A stretch of 22,061 bases of DNA from Gammaproteobacteria bacterium (GTDB taxonomy: Bacteria > Pseudomonadota > Gammaproteobacteria > Chromatiales > Chromatiaceae). Shown here piece by piece: positions 6,045 through 13,538 of the stretch. The DNA is taken from contig JAHDCB010000003.1 in NCBI GenBank assembly GCA_020630035.1, positions 1 to 22,061 of the forward strand, read 5' to 3'. Each line of letters starts with the position of its first letter. The first letter of the stretch is position 1. The position numbers and the translations under genes are program-made. The notes under the pieces were generated by a model. The model was not told the DNA's origin. It did not search any database and saw nothing but the letters and a program-made list of their open reading frames with translations.

Positions 6045-8120
6045 TTATCCTCGGAGATGAATCGCATCAGCCAGAATCAGAGCAGCTTCATCCAGCATAA
6101 TGCGTTGAATGCCCTCAGGATCTGTATCATCTGCTGCCGTGTCTTCGGCAGGTGTTTGCAGATCCGTCAGAGCTGGCAGCCCGCGATGAGCACGTAACTG
6201 ATTGCGAATATGTAATTGTTCGGTTTTGCGCTGAGTCTGTTCAGTACGTCGTTGTTGTGCCTGTAAAGACACATCAGAGACTTCAGCCAGCTCATTAAAC
6301 AGTTCTTCCCAGGCTGACAGATAAGTAAACCCGGGGTTGTGCGCAACCCGTTGTGCGTGTCGTCTCTGCAACTGATGCAGATTTGCCGGTGCAGTTGCCG
6401 GACGAGCTAACACCGAGCGTACCCGCGCCCAGGGTAAGGCATGTTCCAGGGCACGTTCACCCTGTTCGTCACGCCGGTCAGATATCGGAAAGACGATATC
6501 TGGCACGACACCACGGTGTTGCGTACTGGCACCTTCAACCCGGAAAAATTGTGCCATCGTCAGACGCAGACGGCCCGCCTGATCAGTGTTTTTCAGATGA
6601 CGTTGCAGATCGATCAGAGTCTGCACAGTTCCCTTGCCAAAGGTCGGCTCACCTAATACCAGGCCGCGACCATAGTCCTGCATAGCGCCGGCAAAGATTT
6701 CTGATGCAGAAGCACTGTGCCGGTCAACCAGCACGGCCAGTGGTCCGGCATAAACCTGAGTCGGGTCAGTATCCTGTTCTAATTTGATCTTACCCACACT
6801 GTTTTTTACCTGCACAACCGGCCCCTGGCGAATGAACAACCCGGTCAGCTCAGTCGCTTCAGCCAATGATCCGCCGCCATTACCACGCAGGTCGATCACA
6901 ATGCCGTCAACTGCCGCTGCCTTAAGTTCTTCCAGTAGCTTCCGTACGTCACGCGTGGTACTGCGAAAGTCAGTTTTACCAGCAGATTGAGCGGCAAAAT
7001 CGCGATAAAACGTCGGAATATCAATGACCCCGATTTTTTTATCCGCAAATTCCGGGCCTTGTAAAATCTGACTGCTCGCAGCCTTATCTTCCAGCCTGAT
7101 CTCATCCCGAACCAAGGTAATCTCACGTGGCTGACTACCGAGACCCTGTTTCGGCAGTACCTGCAGGCGCACAGTTGAGCCCTTTTTTCCGCGAATCAGA
7201 TCAACCACGTCCTGTAATCGCCAACCGACGACGTCCTGCATGACACCTTGCTGACCCTGCGCAACACCGACAATCCGGTCACCGGACTGCAAGGCGCGAC
7301 CTTTGCTGGCAGGGCCACCCGGGACAATGCTGACGATCGACGTATACTCGTTGTCATCACGTAACACAGCGCCGATGCCCTGCAACGACAAGCGCATATC
7401 AATGTCGAAATTTTCTGACAGACGTGGCGACATATAGCCAGTATGTGGCTCAATACTCAGGGTAAACGCATTGATAAAGCGCTCGAACACATCACCTGCG
7501 TGTAACTGCAACACCCGTCGTTGCATGGCGGCATACCGCTTACGTAATTTCTCCGTCAGGTCTTTTGGCGTGTCTTTATCTTCTGCTGCCAACTGTTCAA
7601 CCAGCAGATCGTTCTTGATACGTTTACGCCAGACTTCATTCAGGGCGGTGGCATCAGTAGCCCAGGGGCCATCCTGCCGGTCAAACTGAAAACGTTCCGG
7701 AAGATTAAAATCGAAGCTATGAGTAGCTAACAGATGTTCGGCATACGCAACACGTTCCTGCACCCGCGAGCGATAGCGTTTAAAGATCAGGTAGGCGGGT
7801 TGCAGCATGCCCTTGGCCAGGCTGTCATCCAGTTGATTTTGATAGCGGCGGAATGCCTGAATATCGGACTGAATAAAAAAATACCGGTTCGGATCCAGAA
7901 TATCCAGGTAACGTTGCCAGACCAGTTGCGATAGGGCGTCATTGATCACCGGGTGGGAATAATGATAATCCGTCAGCACCTGCGCAATGGTGATCGCGGT
8001 ACGACTATGCTGCTGATCGGGGTGCAGCGCTGATGTTGGTACCACCTGTGGCTGAGCGGATACCACACACAGGCTCAGCAGGCTGAACAGGCCACAGACG
8101 GCCCGGATAATCTGATCCAT
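6045..8120 (-). CDS. prc: Tail-specific (C-terminal processing) periplasmic protease, S41A family
   Basis: 691 residues, against 682 in E. coli Prc/Tsp. It degrades or trims periplasmic proteins from nonpolar C-termini, including ssrA-tagged substrates and murein hydrolases. There is a signal peptide at 1-22 (VCGLFSLLSLCVVSA, then Q). The N-terminal Tsp domain contains ILDPNRYFFIQSD and HTGYMSPRLSENFDI. A PDZ domain lies at about 240-325 (SLQGIGAVL, SIVPGGPASK, LQSGDRIVGV). The S41 protease core includes DGIVIDLRGNGGGSL and the VDRHSASASEIFAGAMQDYG segment. By exact spacing to E. coli S430/D441/K455 the catalytic set is S471, D482 and K496 (EPTFGKGTVQ). The C-terminal DUF3340-like region is present. 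The enzyme looks intact. It lies 129 bases downstream of waaC on the same strand; I see no convincing promoter in that gap. Confidence 0.96.
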   Translation of the reverse strand: MDQIIRAVCGLFSLLSLCVVSAQPQVVPTSALHPDQQHSRTAITIAQVLTDYHYSHPVINDALSQLVWQRYLDILDPNRYFFIQSDIQAFRRYQNQLDDSLAKGMLQPAYLIFKRYRSRVQERVAYAEHLLATHSFDFNLPERFQFDRQDGPWATDATALNEVWRKRIKNDLLVEQLAAEDKDTPKDLTEKLRKRYAAMQRRVLQLHAGDVFERFINAFTLSIEPHTGYMSPRLSENFDIDMRLSLQGIGAVLRDDNEYTSIVSIVPGGPASKGRALQSGDRIVGVAQGQQGVMQDVVGWRLQDVVDLIRGKKGSTVRLQVLPKQGLGSQPREITLVRDEIRLEDKAASSQILQGPEFADKKIGVIDIPTFYRDFAAQSAGKTDFRSTTRDVRKLLEELKAAAVDGIVIDLRGNGGGSLAEATELTGLFIRQGPVVQVKNSVGKIKLEQDTDPTQVYAGPLAVLVDRHSASASEIFAGAMQDYGRGLVLGEPTFGKGTVQTLIDLQRHLKNTDQAGRLRLTMAQFFRVEGASTQHRGVVPDIVFPISDRRDEQGERALEHALPWARVRSVLARPATAPANLHQLQRRHAQRVAHNPGFTYLSAWEELFNELAEVSDVSLQAQQRRTEQTQRKTEQLHIRNQLRAHRGLPALTDLQTPAEDTAADDTDPEGIQRIMLDEAALILADAIHLRG

Positions 8121-8249
8121 ATCGTTAACTACCCTGGTGTTATTACTACTTGAGGTTACGCACTATTACACGCTGCTGGGTAACGCTGGCACTGTCTCGC
8201 ACTTGCCTCAGCGAATTTTAACAGCCTGTAAAGTTGCTTGTGTGTAACT

Positions 8250-9257
8250 TCAGTTAGTACGTAATGCCATACGATGTTGTAATTGTCGCCATACCTGAGC
8301 GGGTGTGAGCTCAGCGAAGCAGGCCGGGTGCACGGTAGCCGGCCCGGTATAGTTGCAAGTCCGGCGCAGGCAGGGCGCGCAGGCAAAGCCTGATTGCAGA
8401 TTATACTGATATTGTCCGATCGCACCGCTCAGACTGACTTGCGTCGGACCATACAGGGTGACTGCCGGAATGTTCAGTGCGGCAGCCAGATGTGCCAGGC
8501 CCGAATCCAGCCCGACGATACCGCGACAGGCTGCAATCTGTGGATATAACGCATCCAGCTCCAGTGGTGGCAGAACCTGGCCGTGACCGGCCTGGCGCAC
8601 AATCTGATGCGCACGTTGTTGTTCCTGTGGGGTATAACTAGGCAACAGCACTTGCGCATCAGACCCGATTAACCGGATGAGTTCCACCCAGTAAGGGGTT
8701 GGCCACACCTTATTCGGCCAGCTGGCGCCATGCAGCAACAGAATATGGTTCGATGTTGCCGTGGTGTGGCGTGTGCTCAGGCCATAGTCTGGTGGTGTAT
8801 CCGGGGTCGAATAGCCGAGTGCCTGGGCAAATAAATGGCGGATGCGCCGAATGGCATGCCAGTCACGTGGTACCGGGTATTGTCGCTGATAGTGACGACT
8901 GGCAACAGACTCACGAATTGAATGCCGATCATAACCGGCTACTGGGCCGTGTGCCAGCCGGGCGATCCAGGCGCTTTTGATCAGCCCTTGCGCATCAATG
9001 ATCAAATCATACCCCGGGCCACGTAATGCGCGTACTGAGCGGAAAATGTTGCCCAGTTGCCGGTGTTGCCGCCACTGGCGCAGAGGGACCGACCAGGTTT
9101 GTGTTACTGCTGGATGCCAGGTCGGTACCACAGCAAAACTGCGATCAACGACCCAGTCAAAACGGGCCTGCGGCAGCGCAGTAGCAGCGTCGGTCAGGGC
9201 CGGGAAGGTATGGATCAGGTCTCCTAATGAGGAGAGTTTTACGATCAGAATACGCAT
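8250..9257 (-). CDS. waaC: Lipopolysaccharide heptosyltransferase I (GT9 family)
   Basis: 335 residues, full length for WaaC/RfaC, which transfers the first L-glycero-D-manno-heptose from ADP-heptose onto Kdo of the LPS inner core at the cytoplasmic face of the inner membrane. The N-terminal Rossmann half begins MRILIVKLSSLGDLIHT, with D13 as the likely catalytic base. IIDAQGLIKSA is at about 86-96. The C-terminal donor-binding half has LLLHGASWPNKVW (K183) and GLDSGLAHLAAALNIP with D251, then TLYGPT. The MRILIVK start and IIDAQGL point to heptosyltransferase I rather than II. It is 8 bases downstream of tsaC, so it is probably in the same operon. No other waa genes are present in the window. 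Confidence 0.9.
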   Translation of the reverse strand: MRILIVKLSSLGDLIHTFPALTDAATALPQARFDWVVDRSFAVVPTWHPAVTQTWSVPLRQWRQHRQLGNIFRSVRALRGPGYDLIIDAQGLIKSAWIARLAHGPVAGYDRHSIRESVASRHYQRQYPVPRDWHAIRRIRHLFAQALGYSTPDTPPDYGLSTRHTTATSNHILLLHGASWPNKVWPTPYWVELIRLIGSDAQVLLPSYTPQEQQRAHQIVRQAGHGQVLPPLELDALYPQIAACRGIVGLDSGLAHLAAALNIPAVTLYGPTQVSLSGAIGQYQYNLQSGFACAPCLRRTCNYTGPATVHPACFAELTPAQVWRQLQHRMALRTN

Positions 9258-9265
9258 CAGATACC

Positions 9266-9814
9266 CTAACGGATACGAGCACCGGTACAGGCATCACGAA
9301 TCATGGTCGGCTGGTTCAGCCCACCCAGAGGGCCAGATAATACCCAGTCAACACCAGGGCAACGTTTGCGTACCTGGAGCGCTGTCCGTGCTGCTGGCAG
9401 GCCGCTGCGGTTGGCGCTGGTTGAGATCAGTGCATGGCCGGCAGCATCACATAATGCAGCGGCCAGCGGGTGTGCCGTGACTCGACAGGCGATCTTATGA
9501 TATTTCCCGTGCAGCCATTTCGGTAGGCCAGGACGAGCAGGCAACAGCCAGGTATAAGGTCCGGGCCAGCTGGACTCAACTTGTCGGGTCCAGTCACCCT
9601 GCCAGTCAACGAATGATTGTAGCTGTGTAATGTGGCTGGCGATCAGAATAAAGCCTTTGCTGATGTCACGTTGTTTAATCTGTAACAAACGCTCCACCGC
9701 AGCTGCCTGCCACGGATCACAGCCCAGGCCATACACGGCTTCGGTGGGATAGGCGATGACACCACCGGCCTGGATACAGGCGCAGGCCTGGTGTAACTTA
9801 AAATCTCGTATCAC
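9266..9814 (-). CDS. tsaC: Threonylcarbamoyl-AMP synthase (YrdC/Sua5 family)
   Basis: Makes L-threonylcarbamoyladenylate from threonine, bicarbonate and ATP, the donor used by TsaBDE to form t6A37 on ANN-decoding tRNAs. At 182 residues it is the short TsaC form without the Sua5 C-terminal domain. The core YrdC signatures are present: GGVIAYPTEAVYGLGCDP (17-34), LLQIKQRDISKGFILI with the conserved K-x-R and Lys, PGPYTWLLPA, and LISTSANRSGLPA with the conserved STSAN motif. It starts 6 bases after the EVE-protein stop and ends 8 bases before waaC, forming a tight three-gene string. No other t6A genes are nearby. Confidence 0.95.
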   Translation of the reverse strand: MIRDFKLHQACACIQAGGVIAYPTEAVYGLGCDPWQAAAVERLLQIKQRDISKGFILIASHITQLQSFVDWQGDWTRQVESSWPGPYTWLLPARPGLPKWLHGKYHKIACRVTAHPLAAALCDAAGHALISTSANRSGLPAARTALQVRKRCPGVDWVLSGPLGGLNQPTMIRDACTGARIR

Positions 9815-9820
9815 TTCGGG

Positions 9821-10279
9821 TCATTCCAGGCTGAGGATAAATTGCCATTGGTCTGGTGCGACCGGCATCACGGATAGCCGGTTGCCTTTACGCAACAGTG
9901 GCAAGCCTTGCAGGCTATTGTCTGCATAAGGTCTCAGTTCACGCAACGTGATGGTGCGTGTCAGCGCTCGTTCGTGCTGCACATCAACCATATACCAGCG
10001 TGGGTTGGCTGGGTCGCTTTTCGAGTCGTAATATTTTGCATCCGGGTCAAATGCAGTGTGGTCAACATAGCCTGACTGTGTGATCTGCATCAACCCGACG
10101 ATGCCGGGTTCAGCACAATTGGAGTGGTAAAAAAAGGCGCGATCCCCGATCTGCATCTGGTCACGCAGCATGTTGCGTGCCTGATAATTGCGCACACCTT
10201 CCCAGTATGTGGTTTGATCGTTAATCAGATCATGCATACTGTATACGCTCGGTTCACATTTCATTAACCAATAAGCCAT
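9821..10279 (-). CDS. EVE domain protein (PUA/YTH-like fold)
   Basis: 152 residues covering a single EVE domain, a fold related to YTH and PUA that is thought to bind modified bases in DNA or RNA. Visible landmarks are YWLMKCEPSVYSMHDL (3-18), TYWEGVRNYQARNMLR (24-39), IGDRAFFYHSN with the conserved Tyr-His, GIVGLMQI, RWYMVDV, and LLRKGNRLSVMPV near the C-terminus. It matches the stand-alone bacterial family that resembles human THYN1. The exact ligand is unknown for most bacterial members. It is the first gene of the tight EVE-tsaC-waaC set, and a hairpin (10304-10327) separates it from the upstream psd-like gene. Confidence 0.9.
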   Translation of the reverse strand: MAYWLMKCEPSVYSMHDLINDQTTYWEGVRNYQARNMLRDQMQIGDRAFFYHSNCAEPGIVGLMQITQSGYVDHTAFDPDAKYYDSKSDPANPRWYMVDVQHERALTRTITLRELRPYADNSLQGLPLLRKGNRLSVMPVAPDQWQFILSLE

Positions 10280-10303
10280 TACATTTACCCGGAAGATTAT
10301 CTG

Positions 10304-10327
10304 GCACGAGCCTGGAATAGCTCGTGC
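10304..10327 (-). terminator. Hairpin between the psd-like gene and the EVE gene (weak terminator or processing site)
   Basis: GCACGAGC (10304-10311) and GCTCGTGC (10320-10327) form a perfect 8-bp stem with an 8-base loop, lying 24 bases after the psd-like stop on the minus strand. No T-run follows in that direction, so it is not a clear intrinsic terminator. It may attenuate, be Rho-assisted, or protect the 3' end of the mRNA. Confidence 0.4.
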
Positions 10328-10351
10328 ACAAAGGTCAGAGAGGCTCTGGGA

Positions 10352-11794
10352 TTAGTGTGACCCACCGTCTAATGACCAGGGCGATTTAGGTGCTGAGCCG
10401 ACATTGATGATGCCGATCTGATTACCCATTCGAGTCTGCACAGCAGGCGATAACATACCCTTAGAGAATAACAGGATATTTAATGAGCCACCGAAGAAGA
10501 AGTTGCCAAATTTGGTTTTTCCTTTCTGGACTTCATCGCCAACCTGAAAACAATTTACCCGATTAGTTTCTTTGCTGTCACAGGTATTCAGTACTACCGA
10601 ACCGACTGAATTCAGCCCGACTGGAATTGAAGCGACATAGCCGGTCAGGTCCTCTGGCCATTTGCTTGGCAGGTTTTTGTAGCTGACTTCGGTAACGATA
10701 ACACCACGCTGGAATGCCTGGAACTGACTGAAATCTGTACCAGCCCGGCCGACATTACCATCAGTTGGTACCCAGTTAGGGAAGTCAGGGTAGCCAAATA
10801 CACTGGGCGTGCCGGCAGTGCCTGCTTTGACAATCTCGGCATGAATGACCTTGCCATCGACCGGTGAGTGAAAATGATGATAGGTATTCGGCATCAAAAC
10901 ACAGGCCAGGCCACTACCACCGACAAATTTTTGTTTGAGGTCATCGGGCAGGCTGCCGAGCATATCATGCACTGATATTGGAATATTCTTGACATCCAGC
11001 ACAGTGTTCAACTGCAATGGATTATTCAGGAACTGTCGCTTATAGGCACCGGAATATTGCAGCACCTGTACCAATGGGTTCATGATGCAGTCGGTAGGTG
11101 ATACGACCGTATATTTACGCTCCGGCATCGTTACCGGGCGACTGGGATAGTTACCTTGTTCATCTGTTTTAAGGTTGCGGGCAAAAAACTCATTCCAGCT
11201 TTTATATTGCTCGGGTGTGGTTTTTTCATAATCCGCAATTTCGATACGCGGGTCCTGGATCCATTCCGGCACGACCTTGGCTGATTCCGGGCTATCCATA
11301 TGTTTCCGGTATTCAGCATTCCACTGGTTCAGAAACTCCGGGCCAATCGCCAGCGTAGATCTGGGTGCAGCTGGGTTACGCCCTTGTACAAAGTCAATGC
11401 CTGCCGGGTTTTTATAATAGACCCAGGCAAAATATAGAATCGGATCTAACGCGTTATCTGATGTCCCTTCAATCTGTGGTGGCTCAACGCACCATTGTTT
11501 GAACAGCTCATTCATCTTGAGGTACAGGCCCTTACCACTGCCTGCGCTTTTCCACGGATTGATGCCGGATCCGCCATAGGTGTAGCCTGCTGGTAAATCG
11601 ACCAGCCCTGAGTATACCTGGTCAAATGCATCCCGCACCACTGAGTCTGTTGTATAGTGTTGTTCCAGGTAGGCCAGAGAGTTGGCACAAGGTGAATCTT
11701 CAGCTAATGCTGGGTTGTGTATACCGAGCACAGGCAATGTGATTGTGCTTAATAGTGCGATAATATGTAAAGTCTTTCTTTTTATATTTAGCAT
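10352..11794 (-). CDS. Secreted phosphatidylserine decarboxylase-like protein
   Basis: 480 residues. A Sec signal peptide (about 1-31) has a basic KRK, a hydrophobic IIALLSTITLPVLG and a likely cleavage site after ALA (residue 31). The C-terminal half carries the collinear signature of the pyruvoyl-dependent PSD family: WNEFFARNLK (200-209) then RPV, VSPTDC with D235, YHHFHSPVDGKV with H306/H307/H309, and GNFFFGGSLNILLF with G436-S437. These match the D-H-S triad (D90/H147/S254 in E. coli) and the Gly-Ser self-cleavage site that creates the pyruvoyl group. The N-terminal 190 residues after the signal are an extension with no recognised domain. Classical PSD makes phosphatidylethanolamine at the inner membrane and has no cleavable signal. 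Substrate here (phosphatidylserine or another L-amino acid derivative) is unproven. A good ribosome site, AGGA, lies 8 bases before the ATG. Confidence 0.85.
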   Translation of the reverse strand: MLNIKRKTLHIIALLSTITLPVLGIHNPALAEDSPCANSLAYLEQHYTTDSVVRDAFDQVYSGLVDLPAGYTYGGSGINPWKSAGSGKGLYLKMNELFKQWCVEPPQIEGTSDNALDPILYFAWVYYKNPAGIDFVQGRNPAAPRSTLAIGPEFLNQWNAEYRKHMDSPESAKVVPEWIQDPRIEIADYEKTTPEQYKSWNEFFARNLKTDEQGNYPSRPVTMPERKYTVVSPTDCIMNPLVQVLQYSGAYKRQFLNNPLQLNTVLDVKNIPISVHDMLGSLPDDLKQKFVGGSGLACVLMPNTYHHFHSPVDGKVIHAEIVKAGTAGTPSVFGYPDFPNWVPTDGNVGRAGTDFSQFQAFQRGVIVTEVSYKNLPSKWPEDLTGYVASIPVGLNSVGSVVLNTCDSKETNRVNCFQVGDEVQKGKTKFGNFFFGGSLNILLFSKGMLSPAVQTRMGNQIGIINVGSAPKSPWSLDGGSH

Positions 11795-12227
11795 AATTTT
11801 TCCTGTTTTATTTTAAGATAAAGCATACTTTTGAATCAGGCCGAAATATAACTTTTTACCAATATTTCAGCTTATTTCATCTGTATACTCAAATATAACA
11901 CAACGCCATATAAAGGTAAGTTGGGTTGTGCATAACATATCAGGGTGATTCATCCCTGAGATGTACGGGGCACACTGTGTCGTGTGTTGATCGCGGATAC
12001 CTGTGTCAGTCTATTAATAAGGTTATGCCGGAGTCGGTTAAAAACATGATGAGCATAATAAAAACGGGTCAGCAAATGTAGTGTATAAATGCCCTGAAGT
12101 ATCTGTCTGTATGCATATCAAGTTATGCCCGCAGACGGTAAGTCTGGCTTTGTTGCTGATGCAGACTATGGTAAAGTGGTCGTTTTTTTGTGACGTTTTT
12201 GACCGACTGCTATGACAGGATGTTTTT
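11795..12227. other. 433-base AT-rich intergenic region between divergent psd-like and fabA genes
   Basis: No convincing ORF or RNA gene is visible. Because the flanking genes diverge, promoters for both must lie here. A hairpin TCAGGG/CCCTGA (11940-11945 with 11954-11959, 8-base loop) and a weaker one CACAC/GTGTG (11971-11975 with 11982-11986) are adjacent in the middle, without T-runs. A weak sigma70-like pair for fabA is TTGTTG (12150-12155), 16 bases, TAAAGT (12172-12177). TGGTCG follows at 12177-12182, at most half of a FadR-like site. I do not see a clear FabR or FadR operator. Confidence 0.5.
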
Positions 12228-12743
12228 ATGGCTCGCCTGACCTCCTATGATCGTGATGAACTGCTGCAATGTGGCCATGGTGCGATGTTCGGGCCGGGTA
12301 ACGCGCAATTGCCGGTAGGCAATATGCTGATGATGGACCGTATTACCCAGATTAACACATCTGGTGGTGCGTTTGCGAAGGGTCAGGTCATCGCGGAGCT
12401 GGATATTCATCCGGACTTATGGTTCTTTCAGTGCCATTTTCCGGGCGATCCGGTAATGCCTGGTTGTCTGGGCCTGGATGCCTTGTGGCAGAATGTTGGT
12501 TTTTATCTGGCCTGGCTGGGACATCCCGGGCGCGGCCGTGCCCTGGGGGTCGGTGAAGTGAAGTTTACCGGCCAGGTGTTGCCGAGTGCCCGGAAGGTGA
12601 CTTATACCCTGGATATGAAGCGAGTGATCACGCGTCGGCTGGTTCTGGGTATTGCCGATGGCTGTATGGCTGTGGATGGGCGCGTGATTTATCAGGCAAA
12701 GGATTTACGGGTTGGTCTGTTTACTTCAACCGATGGTTTCTGA
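12228..12743 (+). CDS. fabA: 3-hydroxydecanoyl-ACP dehydratase/isomerase
   Basis: Dehydrates beta-hydroxyacyl-ACP and isomerises trans-2- to cis-3-decenoyl-ACP, the branch point of anaerobic unsaturated fatty acid synthesis. It has 171 residues, against 172 in E. coli. The hot-dog fold active site is intact: the H70 segment WFFQCHFPGDPVMPGC and D84 in LGLDALWQ, at exactly the E. coli numbers. The N-terminal MDRI motif and VGEVKFTGQVLP are also typical. It is FabA rather than FabZ by length and by the PGCLGLDALWQ segment. FabB, its usual partner ketosynthase, is not in the window. A Shine-Dalgarno-like CAGGA lies 8-9 bases before ATG, and dsbC follows after 22 bases. Confidence 0.97.
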   Translation: MARLTSYDRDELLQCGHGAMFGPGNAQLPVGNMLMMDRITQINTSGGAFAKGQVIAELDIHPDLWFFQCHFPGDPVMPGCLGLDALWQNVGFYLAWLGHPGRGRALGVGEVKFTGQVLPSARKVTYTLDMKRVITRRLVLGIADGCMAVDGRVIYQAKDLRVGLFTSTDGF

Positions 12744-12765
12744 GTTTTCAAATAGAGGGTTTGTT

Positions 12766-13521
12766 ATGCCTATGTTACGGAACAGTGGTGCGCTGAAGCA
12801 GGTGTTATGTGCCTTGTTGTGCGGTTTGTGGACCGTATCGGCACTGGCTGCTGCAGCGGATTCTGTGGAACAGAAGATTCAGGCAGCACTGCAAGATAAG
12901 CTGCCGAAGTTATCTGTTGAGTCAGTCCGCCCAAGCGTACTACCGGGGATTTATGAAGTCGTATTTGGCACCAGTGTTATTTACGTTGATGAAACCGCAC
13001 AATATGTGCTGAGTGGCGACTTGTATGATCTGGAGCAGCGCCAATCGCTGACCGAGGCGCGTGCGACTGATTTACGTGCAGATTTGCTGGCGCAGCTGGA
13101 TGAACAGGATATGGTGATCTTTGCCGGGAAGGATGCCAAGCATACCGTCACCGTGTTTACTGATATCAGTTGTGGTTATTGCCGTAAGTTGCACAATGAG
13201 ATTCAGGATTATCTGGATGCGGGTATCCGGATACGTTATCTGGCCTTTCCGCGAGCCGGTGTTACCAGCCAGGCGGGTGAAACTGCGCAATCTGTATGGT
13301 GTGCCGCTGATCGTAATCAGGCGATGACAGCAGCGAAAAGCGGTGAGAAGGTAGAACCGAAGTCGTGTGATAATCCGGTTGCGGCGCATTTTGCGCTGGG
13401 TCAGCAGTTGGGTATCAAGGGCACACCGGCATTGATGCTGGAAAATGGCAGAATCCTGCCGGGTTATATCCCTGCTGCACGCCTGCAACAAATGTTGGAG
13501 CAGAATAAACCGGCAGGATAG
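12766..13521 (+). CDS. dsbC: Periplasmic thiol:disulfide isomerase DsbC
   Basis: 251 residues. DsbC isomerises wrongly paired disulfides in the periplasm and is kept reduced by DsbD. A signal peptide spans about 1-28 (VLCALLCGLWTVSALA, cleaved before AAADS). The N-terminal dimerisation domain (about 30-90) is followed by a linker helix and a thioredoxin domain with TVFTDISCGYCRKLH. The catalytic CGYC is at 136-139 and the cis-proline is P221 in GTP. C179 (SVWCAADR) and C201 match the second, structural disulfide of DsbC, which separates it from DsbG. The ATG at 12766 was chosen because AGAGGG lies 8 bases upstream and because it gives a normal signal peptide. An in-frame ATG at 12712 lies inside fabA and would bury the signal. 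Confidence 0.95.
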   Translation: MPMLRNSGALKQVLCALLCGLWTVSALAAAADSVEQKIQAALQDKLPKLSVESVRPSVLPGIYEVVFGTSVIYVDETAQYVLSGDLYDLEQRQSLTEARATDLRADLLAQLDEQDMVIFAGKDAKHTVTVFTDISCGYCRKLHNEIQDYLDAGIRIRYLAFPRAGVTSQAGETAQSVWCAADRNQAMTAAKSGEKVEPKSCDNPVAAHFALGQQLGIKGTPALMLENGRILPGYIPAARLQQMLEQNKPAG

Positions 13522-13538
13522 GGGGCTATAACAAACCG

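Noticed and set aside
6041..6067. Longer start of the small membrane protein inside prc
   Set aside because: The GAGG ribosome site precedes ATG 6040, and the extra residues MRFISEDKN are simply prc sequence in another frame.
8977..9480. 167-codon plus-strand ORF across the waaC/tsaC junction
   Set aside because: It runs antisense to two well-identified genes, has no recognisable domain and has odd composition (many Arg, Ser and Cys).
12712..12765. Extended DsbC start inside fabA
   Set aside because: It would put 18 residues in front of a normal signal peptide. AGAGGG before ATG 12766 supports the later start.
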